Assembly (NCBI GenBank): GCA_019843655.1
Contig: JACDQD010000009.1
Coordinates: forward strand, 1,865,750 to 1,929,749
Source: Lethocerus indicus
Taxonomy: Eukaryota; Arthropoda; Insecta; Hemiptera; Belostomatidae
Length of the DNA: 64,000 nucleotides
Direction of reading: 5' to 3'
Positions within the stretch are counted from its first letter, which is position 1. The number at the start of each line of letters is the position of its first letter. The notes under the pieces were generated by a model, which was given only the letters and a program-made list of their open reading frames with translations, was not told where the DNA came from and did not search any database. This document shows, in pieces, positions 57,060 through 64,000 of the stretch. Position numbers and translations under genes: made by a program.

Positions 57060-57096
57060 GCTACTGAAGATGGCGAGCGGCCGAAACCGGTCTAGC
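57060..57096 (+). ncRNA. Hammerhead-like motif (PLE-A copy 24, right arm)
   Basis: Helix I strands GCTA (57060-57063) and TAGC (57093-57096); CUGANGA core CTGAAGA (57064-57070); unpaired T at 57071; helix II GGC (57072-57074)/GCC (57080-57082); GAA (57083-57085); helix III ACC/GGT (57086-57091) with no loop; cleavage base C at 57092. The self-complementary ACCGGT could pair between two molecules, as proposed for minimal hammerheads. Confidence 0.6.
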
Positions 57097-57200
57097 AAAA
57101 GACCAAACCGGCAGCGAGAGGAGACAGAAACACCACGAACCTACAGTATTCCAACCCCTCGCAGACCACAAAACAGGTATATTAAATTAATTTTTTAGGA

Positions 57201-58298
57201 GTTTTACTCCGAAAAAGTTCGACTGGTTTCTGCTCTTCGCCATCGACAATAGCCGTGCTCCGAACATTACAAAGGTGTGGTAACAAACAAATTCTCGGCC
57301 GGTTTTTACCACTTTCTGGTCATGATCGTTGTCATTAATTTAAGTACATTCCCTTTTCTCGCATCTTTGAAAGTTTCGCTCTCAATACTGTCCGTGGCGA
57401 CTGGTTCTTTGACTTTAAATTCTGAACTTTGACTTCGGCTCATCCTCGGCGCCGTTTTCTCCCCACCAATTCTGGTCTTTCTATCGGATTATCGGTTCCA
57501 GAAAAAATCGCAATGCCCGCGCATTGTCTGGAATGTACATTTCCCATTTAATCGGCGGGAATCCCGTCGGGGACTGAGGAATAATGGGCTCAAAGGGAGT
57601 GAGTGAATTACTCCCCGAATTACCTCCAGACACACATTGGGCAGTAATTAGGTTGCCCCGGCAAAAGTTCCCTTGTAATTAATTGGCTGCAGCCTCAAGA
57701 GTCCCAACTTTAACTAGAGTACTTAGGTGAAATAGATACTTATTTTAAACTTCCGTCCAAACTCGCTGTACCTAATTGTAATTTATACTGTTTTTCGTCG
57801 GGCTCCCAAAGAGGTATTGAATTATCAAGGAGGCCCACGGTGATGCTCTTGCAATATCCTCAATTCCTGCTATGCATAGTAGACACGTTTCGGCTCATGT
57901 CAGAAAATCATTTCAGGCTCATAGACACCTAGCATTCTGACTTCTAGCTTTTCCTTCGATTACAAATTCCGACAATTACTTTTATTTTTGTTGAACGATG
58001 ATTATAGAAATATTAACGGAGCGCTCGGCCGGCTAATTGTAGCCAGCCCTCGCCAATGTTTGTACACAGGTTGGGACAAAATCAGTTACATATTTTCCGT
58101 GCAACCGGTCAACGAAACATTAACCGAACGCTGTACGCAGTTTAATGGCGGGGGACCAGCCGCCGGCTCTAACTGCAGGGTAATAACAGTAAAAGTGCGC
58201 GGAGTACTTTCGCTGAAAATTCGATTAGGGCCGACCCCTCTAATTTGGCGGCCCGGTTTGCGGCCCGTCTGGACACGGAGAAAGAGAGAGAGAGAGAG
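57201..58298. other. Non-coding stretch with PLE-A fragment
   Basis: A short PLE-A-like arm piece (TTTCTGCTCTTCGCCATCGA) lies at about 57226-57256. The 160-aa + frame at 57988-58470 is the longest outside repeats, but it contains no domain I recognise and crosses a (GA)n run and palindromes, so it is probably not a gene. Confidence 0.45.
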
Positions 58299-58332
58299 CG
58301 CGTACACGTGTACGCGTTACACGTGTAACGCG
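58299..58332. promoter_or_regulatory. Two overlapping perfect palindromes centred on CACGTG
   Basis: CGCGTACACGTGTACGCG (58299-58316) and CGCGTTACACGTGTAACGCG (58313-58332) are each perfect palindromes sharing CGCG. Their centres are canonical E-boxes CACGTG at 58305-58310 and 58320-58325, 15 bp apart. A (GA)n tract lies directly upstream. They could be bHLH binding sites or just a cruciform-prone repeat; no promoter or gene was identified nearby. Confidence 0.6.
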
Positions 58333-58678
58333 GCCTATTTATTCGGCCATCCCTCGGTTCGGAGTGGTACAGAGAAGCCTAAGGACTCGGGTTCAATTAC
58401 GAGAAAGGTAGTTAACGACGGATTGCACCCTCGGCACTGTACTCACAGCTACTGGAGACACTGTACTTAGGTGGATACCGCGCTGGCTTTCTGACAATAA
58501 TTATCAGAAGAGATACACAGACTGTAAATCAGAGACAGACCGGTATTTATGTTTTGATACTGTTCTAGACGGGTTCGGGCATGATCAAGGAACGAAAGTT
58601 TTATCTTCGCGTTGAAATAAATTTACCGTCAATAAAATAATAGAAAATATATTCAATTTTAAATACCAAAAATAAGTT
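58333..58678. other. Non-coding stretch
   Basis: No gene is recognised. Confidence 0.4.
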
Positions 58679-58917
58679 TTGGGGTGTGCGAGGGTTGGAA
58701 TACCGTCGATTTCGTGTGTTTCTGCCTGCCTCTCACCGGTCTGATCTTTCGCTAGACCGGTTTCGGCACTGACACGGTCACCAGTACAAGTGACAGTGAC
58801 AGTGCAGTGAGGATGCCCCCGAAAAAACGTCCAAAGTGTTGAAGGTGGCGTGCGGCCGAAACCGGTCTAGCAAAAGACCAGACCGGCGAGAGGAAGGTAG
58901 AAACACAACAAATCTAC
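58679..58917. mobile_element. PLE-A copy 25, shortened arms
   Basis: Partial left tail (GTTTTGGGGTGTGCGAGGGT), left arm cut after GCTAGACCGGTTTCGGCA, core AGTACAAGTGACAGTGACAG, and a right arm with degraded ribozyme (GTTGAAGGTGGCGTGCGGCC) ending ACACAACAAATCTACGAG. Confidence 0.83.
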
Positions 58918-59550
58918 GAGCCTCTTTCAGTTGGATGGTGAAACATGAAATGGTTAAGGAATTCATTAAGATAAATGCGAATATAAATTTCGTATAAAAA
59001 CGATGCAAAGACTGACACCGTCCGGCTTTCCGCCATCGTCAGTAGCTTTTAGTCAGTAATATAGGTAGATAAACTTGTCACTAGAATTGCTGAGAAGACG
59101 AAATCTCTCAGGGTACAAACGAGAAGGGATTAAAATTTAAATTATCTTACTTTGACCCCATTAACTTGATAGTTTCTGGGCGCCAATATTTAAGGCAAAA
59201 TAATTATTCCGTTCCAATAAATGAAACGGTAATAAAAAAAAAAATATACCGTATTCGCACGAGCACGCTATCCAGTACCACGTTTTTTCAGACGAATCGT
59301 TAAGTCTTTTTCCCCGAGTATTCTTTTCCGGGAAGGAACCCGGAATTCTGTAATTACAGGAGTTCCTGCTAAGAAGGAAGATAAACTTATTCTGAGAACT
59401 ATACTCTACAGACAATAATGTGCGGTATTTTCCCGGTTATGAAATAAATTAAACGGGAATAGGTTCCCGGGGACGGTACCTGTCCGCAGTGTGGACATTC
59501 GATTGTTTAGAGCCGCCGTTCTTCATAAACGAGTAAAAGCAACAAATTTA
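58918..59550. other. Non-coding stretch with PLE-A fragment
   Basis: A PLE-A arm piece (GGCTTTCCGCCATCGTCAGT) lies at about 59022-59047. No gene is recognised. Confidence 0.4.
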
Positions 59551-59555
59551 TTTTT

Positions 59556-59929
59556 AACATACCCGTTTTGTGGTCTGCGAGGGGTTGGAAGTACGCCGTC
59601 GGTTTGTGGCGTTTCTGTCACCTCTCGCCGGTTCGGTCTTTTGCTAGACCGGTTTCGGCCGATCGCCGTCTTCAGTAGCGGTGTCGGTCACTGTTGGGCC
59701 ACTTCGGATGTTTTTCGGGGGGGCCAACCTTCCCACTGCACTGTCACAAGAAGACAAAACATACGCCCCAAAACACAATAACGAGACACGTCTATAATAG
59801 TACAAGTGACGGTGACACAGTGCAGTGAGGATGCACCCTGAAAAAAATCCAAAGTACCTACAGTGACTAACACCGCTACTGAAGATGGCCGAAACCGGTC
59901 TAGCAAAAGACCAAACCAGCGAGAGGAGG
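59556..59929. mobile_element. PLE-A copy 26, tail on the left
   Basis: Tail TTTAACATACCCGTTTTGTG, left arm with ribozyme (loop variant GATCG), core TTTTTCGGGGGGGCCAACCT, interior AGAAGACAAAACATACGCCC resembling copy 21, then a right arm ending GACCAAACCAGCGAGAGGAG. The right ribozyme has lost the helix II loop (GAAGATGGCCGAAACC). Confidence 0.85.
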
Positions 59930-60915
59930 ATTTTTGATATTGTTTGTTCGATGAATCCAACAGGTGGGCGGAAAAAATTTGTTTTCACAATTCTTGTGAT
60001 CTCTGTGTGTTTGTCTGTTGTATTTCACAGCTTTTTAATCACTAGGTCGCCTGTTGGGGCATCCTGTTTGCACTTCCACCGCGGTAATTACGGATTCTGC
60101 CATCGATCTATTGTCATTGTTAAAAGGTTATTCGGTCGTAACAAAATTGCCTAGACTGGCAAAAATCGATTCTCGGTATTTAAAATTTTTCGGCATTAAA
60201 AAAATGACAACGTGAGAAAAAACTATCTGCGCGCTCCGAAACGCCTATCGTAAAATGGCAAAATAGTTTAAGTTGAAAGTAAGATTCATACATGACACAA
60301 GAATGTAGGATTCGTTCTAATCACTACTACTATTCTTTTCTTATCAGTTTCTGTTTGAATCGATTTCTTGGGATTGTTGTACCGGTTTAGCTTTAAAAAA
60401 GTCTGTTATATAGAGGGCCTAGTCCTCTAGGTGCTCAATTAAAAAAATGTTTTTAATGCGAGCGCCTGTTTAAAGTGTGCCGGAACAACACCCCAGGGAG
60501 GAAAACATGCCCGTTATCGTACAGCACGTCCCCCACTTGAGGGATGATTTTTGACGCACCTTGTCGAAAAGGGGGGGCGAGTTTCGCATATGAATTGTTC
60601 GATCCACCACTTCACCCCTTCTGAGTGGGGGGGGCTCATCGGCAATGCAAATATTGGACTTGAAAATTTACGGACGGTGCCGATACGCAAGTTGCCAGAC
60701 ATCCCCCCGGGCTAGTGCTATACCCCCCCAACCGAGAACAAACTTATTGCCGTGTTCCGTTTTGTATTTTAGTTCGAACATCGGTCCCGTTTAGCACACC
60801 AACGGGGTGGGAGTCTCATTGTATATCGACCCTTCCGATAACAGACACTATTTTATGTATACACGTGGCGTGACAATAATGATTCTCGGGAGGGGGGGAG
60901 GAGAGGGGAGCTGAA
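59930..60915. other. Non-coding stretch
   Basis: No gene is recognised. Confidence 0.4.
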
Positions 60916-61377
60916 AAAAAATACCTCTCGCCGGTTCGGTCTTTGCTAGGCCGGTTTCGGCCATCTTCAATAGCAGTATGTTAGTCACTGTTGGCACTTT
61001 GGATGTTCTTCGTGGGCATCCTCACTGCACTGTGTCACTGTCACTTGTATATATTTGGAAGTACATCGCTTCAAAGTTCTGTCTATAAAATTAAATTTCC
61101 CAAATTTTGTAACATATATAACATAGATCTTTTGCCCTCCGTTCGTCTGTTCCCGTCACGTGGATTTAATGACAAAACCACCACAGTACAAGTGACAGTG
61201 CAGTGAGGATGCGCCCAAAAAACATCTAAAGTGCCGAAAGTGACTGACACCGCTACTGAAGATGGCGAGCGGCCGAAACCGGTCTAGCAAAAGACCGAAC
61301 CGGCGAGAGGGGACAGAAACACACGAAATCTACGGTATTCCAACCGTTCGGAGACCAAAAAACTGGTATGTTAAAAT
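60916..61377. mobile_element. PLE-A copy 27, with ~130-bp interior, tail on the right
   Basis: Left arm from ACCTCTCGCCGGTTCGGTCT (ribozyme shortened: GCCGGTTTCGGCCATCTTCA), core GTTCTTCGTGGGCATCCTCA, an interior starting ATATATTTGGAAGTACATCG not seen elsewhere, then core and right arm with intact ribozyme, ending AAAAAACTGGTATGTTAAAA. AAAATACCT occurs at both borders, a possible short duplication. Confidence 0.85.
61252..61288 (+). ncRNA. Hammerhead-like motif (PLE-A copy 27, right arm)
   Basis: Intact: GCTA, CTGAAGA, T, GGC-GAGCG-GCC, GAA, ACCGGT, C, TAGC. Confidence 0.55.
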
Positions 61378-62375
61378 ACCTTTTTACTGATATTCGACTG
61401 TTCGCGGAACTAATTAAAACATTAGTTCTTCGATTTACGAGTTCCTCTGCGCGTCGACACCGCTACAATGTCCAGTGATTTCGGTGCAGTCGGAGTTTCC
61501 CATTTGCATTCGAAACAAATTTTCTCCACTTTCCCGATCTCGATTCTAGGTTTTCGGTCAATGCCAGTAGCACTCCGTTAGAAAATTAGTTGCCAGTCCG
61601 ATAGAACCCAATATATATGGGATTTAAAGAGGCCGATTGTCAAATCGAATTTCCTACACGCTTAGCCAGTATTTTTTGGAGCCTCGAAACAACATTAGTT
61701 TGCCAATTCGGCTCTAACCGAACTTTGAAAAATTAGGTCGAGTTTTCGTTCAGTCGGACAGTTTATTTGATGCTAGTGGATATCACAGCGTCGTGATTTC
61801 ATTCGATTATTAATAAATAAAATTTCTTATATATTCTGATGTTGCCTGTAGGATCCAAAATTGCAGAATGCAGAAACAAAATCGGGAAATAAATATTTTA
61901 TTTTGAAATTTTGATTTTCAATTATTGAATTGTGACTGATTTCAATACTGTTTTCCGGACCAAAGATTAGTATTTGACCGGCGGGAGTTCCAATTTTAGC
62001 CGAGAGTCAGACGTATCGTATTTCCCGAGCTGTGAGCGGTCGGCGCATTTTCCCGTCTGTTCGTGTCCGTTTTAGAAAATTCGAACCGGACAAGGGAGAA
62101 ATAATTCCGGCGGCAAATCCCGGTTAATTCGTGGACCGGTTGAAGGTAGCCGCCCGTGAAATGGGGGAGGGCGGCCATCATAGCCCACGTTTACTGTTTT
62201 ATTTCGGCTTAAAGCCCGGCTCCGGCCACCCCTATCCGGTCCAGAAAATCCGATGGGGGCCGCAACCCCACGGGAGCAGTGACTGCGCCCTGCAGAACAA
62301 TTACATGTAACATTAAACCTCTCACGGAAGAACGGTAAACAGTACGGAATAACTGTTACGCGGTCGGCGAGGTTT
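61378..62375. other. Non-coding stretch
   Basis: No gene is recognised. The minus frame at 62072-62383 (103 aa) has no known domain. Confidence 0.4.
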
Positions 62376-62510
62376 CGGACCACCGTAGTTTTATTGGATC
62401 TTTCGCCAGACCGGTTTCGACCATCTTCAGTAGTTGTGTCTCACTACAGTACTTAAAGACAGACGTACTGAAGATGTCAAGCGGTCGAAACTGGATTCAC
62501 ACAGCAAGAT
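62376..62510. mobile_element. PLE-A copy 28, divergent
   Basis: GATCTTTCGCCAGACCGGTT, CGACCATCTTCAGTAGTTGT and, mirrored, GTACTGAAGATGTCAAGCGG then TCGAAACTGGATTCACACAG. Helix II of the right motif is GTC/GGT-like rather than GGC/GCC. It is older or from a subfamily. Confidence 0.65.
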
Positions 62511-62637
62511 GAGATTTGAAATTTGATTCTAGAGGAAGGATGCATTTTAAGCCTCCACAGCGGTATGAGCGGGTATGAGGAATGAAACAAATGGATGTTC
62601 TTAAATTACTTAACACAAAATAACATACATGAATTTG

Positions 62638-62925
62638 AGTTTAACATACCTGTTTCATGGTCTGCGAGGGGTTGTCTCTGTCTCCTCTCGCCGGTTCGGT
62701 CTTTTGCTAGACCGGTTTCGGCCGCTCGCCGTCTTCAGTAGCGGTGTTGGCACTTTGGATGTTTTTCGGGCATCCCCCACTGCACTGTCACTCCGTCACT
62801 TGTACCGCGGCGCCTAACACCGCTACTACGGAAGATGGCGAGCAGCCGAAACCGGTCTGGCAGAAGACCGAAATCTATATTTATTCCAATCCTTGGCAGA
62901 TCACAAAACAGGTACGTTAAACTAA
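62638..62925. mobile_element. PLE-A copy 29, tails at both ends
   Basis: Left tail GTTTAACATACCTGTTTCAT, shortened left arm (GGGGTTGTCTCTGTCTCCTC) with intact ribozyme, core TTTTTCGGGCATCCCCCACT, and a right arm whose ribozyme has an insertion (CTACTACGGAAGATGG). It ends CACAAAACAGGTACGTTAAA. Confidence 0.87.
62706..62742 (-). ncRNA. Hammerhead-like motif (PLE-A copy 29, left arm)
   Basis: Intact on the minus strand: GCTA, CTGAAGA, C, GGC-GAGCG-GCC, GAA, ACCGGT, C, TAGC. Confidence 0.55.
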
Positions 62926-64000
62926 AAATCTATTTCCCAACCAGTTAAACGTTGAAAGATCGATTGTGAAAACCGCATACGGGAACGGAACTGATGCCGG
63001 TGGCGTGCGGCCAAAGTTTTTCCCCCGCTATTGAAAATTGCAACCGGCGAAACGAGGGCAGCTCATAAACTGGCGTGCACTCATTAGAAATCGGTTCGGT
63101 AGTTTGTTCCCGAACAACTGGTTTGAATCCGAAGTGCGGCTGTCGAGCGGCCGCCGCTCTCGAATTACGAGCGGCCCTGCATAATGAGAGCGGAGCGGAT
63201 CCCGGGGAATTGCAGTCATTGAATCAGATAAGCCGGAAATGCAAAAAACAACTTAGTGAACTAAAAAAAAAAAATTGAACTAAAACCGTTGTTTTGCGAA
63301 CGAAACGAGACGGATGAAAATCCCTATACGGATGAGACACAGCGGTGACATTATCAGAAAAACACATTATGGACGGAATAATTATACGTCAGCCCCTTTG
63401 AATTACGGCTTTACCCCATCGACGGTACCGTTCTGTCGGTGTCGAACTGAGTTAGTTACTCAGTTACTCTCGTTGCCGGTATTGAGGAGGCCGTGAGCGA
63501 GGGGTGGAAATTTCAGATTCGATAAATATAAACCCCGGATATTATTTATATTCAGAGGATCGTACGAGGGATTGCCAAATACAAGCAGATTTAGTTTCGC
63601 CAACTCCAAACAGCAACTCTACAAATACTGAAATTTGCGGTGAGCGACCAAATATAGAATCGATGTTGTTCGATAAATGTATTGGCCCCTTTTAAACAAG
63701 AAAAACCTAGATATTTTAATGTAGTAGTTTCAAGTATTTTGAAACTGTTGAAATTATTCTTAACTGACTGATTTAGGTTGGGTATAGAGAATTGTCTTGC
63801 CGGTGGAATAGATTTTTTTTTGGTTGAAATTTGTAATTGAAGGAAAATCATTAAAAAAACGTGTCGAAGTGCGATCGAATCAGGGTGGCGAACGGATTTT
63901 TTTTTCAATTTCATATTTTCGTATTTACCTCTTTGGGGCTCCGGTACAGTGGATAAAATGTTTTTCCTTTTTGAATTTTTCCTCCGATCACGGACAACCA
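62926..64000. other. Non-coding stretch
   Basis: No gene or repeat is recognised to the end of the window. A minus frame at 63591-63914 (107 aa) has no identifiable domain. Confidence 0.4.

Larger units (their letters stand above)
56650..57188. mobile_element. PLE-A copy 24, fullest copy, 539 bp with ORF remnant
   Basis: Bounded by a perfect 12-bp duplication AATTTTTTAGGA (56638-56649 and 57189-57200). The left arm (minus) starts TACTGTAGGTTTGTGATGTT. The interior, on the minus strand, carries the ORF tail ending EHIYIND, with FRQSDSHLENGLTKS shared with the 42-kb copy. The right arm (plus) ends in the tail CCACAAAACAGGTATATTAA. Intact ribozyme motifs occupy both arms. The layout is LTR-like arm, ORF remnant, inverted LTR-like arm. 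Confidence 0.93.

Noticed and set aside
57988..58470. 160-aa open frame outside repeats
   Set aside because: It runs through a (GA)n tract and palindromes, has no recognised motif, and its length is plausible by chance in a GC-richer patch.

Overview
This window is intergenic or intronic DNA from a repeat-rich eukaryotic nuclear genome, most likely an arthropod and probably an insect. The support is indirect: jockey-like LINE fragments, Tc1/mariner remnants and Penelope-like element (PLE) pieces lie in an AT-leaning but not CpG-depleted background. No operon structure, ribosome-binding sites or bacterial genes are present. I recognise no host protein-coding gene. The longest open frames (199, 160, 139 and 137 aa) either cross repeats or show no recognisable domain. 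I found no convincing tRNA, rRNA or CRISPR array.

The main content is one dispersed family, called PLE-A here, with about 29 copies or half-copies plus small fragments between 8.4 and 63 kb. A copy is usually two inverted arms around a short or variable core. One end carries an extra ~40-bp tail (TTTAACATACCTGTTTTG...), and several copies are bounded by 12-13-bp target-site duplications. Each arm carries a 37-nt motif that reads as a type-I hammerhead ribozyme core with a minimal helix III. Thirteen copies of this motif are intact, eight on the + strand and five on the - strand. Two copies (41.9-42.3 kb and 56.65-57.19 kb) retain part of an open frame. The longer one resembles the region downstream of the GIY-YIG nuclease of Penelope-like elements. 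I infer that PLE-A is a swarm of mostly non-autonomous Penelope derivatives with inverted LTR-like ends.

Other layers, left to right: a 109-bp tandem duplication and a foldback MITE (4.5-5.1 kb); dispersed GC-rich 'family B' repeats (2.1, 6.2, 9.6, 11.0, 23.7, 27.4 and 38.6 kb); jockey-like LINE 3' ends (6.1, 11.1-11.4, 12.8, 24.0, 36.1, 39.3-39.8 and 54.3-54.9 kb); a deleted mariner family with GTACCCAAAAGTAATCGA ends (16.7, 21.0, 31.1 and 44.5 kb); a second mariner type with GTCCCAAAATTAACGC ends (11.8 and 41.4 kb); a 178-bp foldback MITE whose right end starts a 71-bp satellite array of ten units (25.0-25.9 kb); two overlapping perfect palindromes each centred on CACGTG (58.3 kb); and several microsatellites. 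The remaining stretches look like unconstrained non-coding DNA.

The elements interact mainly by nesting: PLE-A, LINE and mariner pieces abut each other at 11, 36 and 41.9 kb. All family assignments come from motif reading and memory of the families; none was checked by database search.
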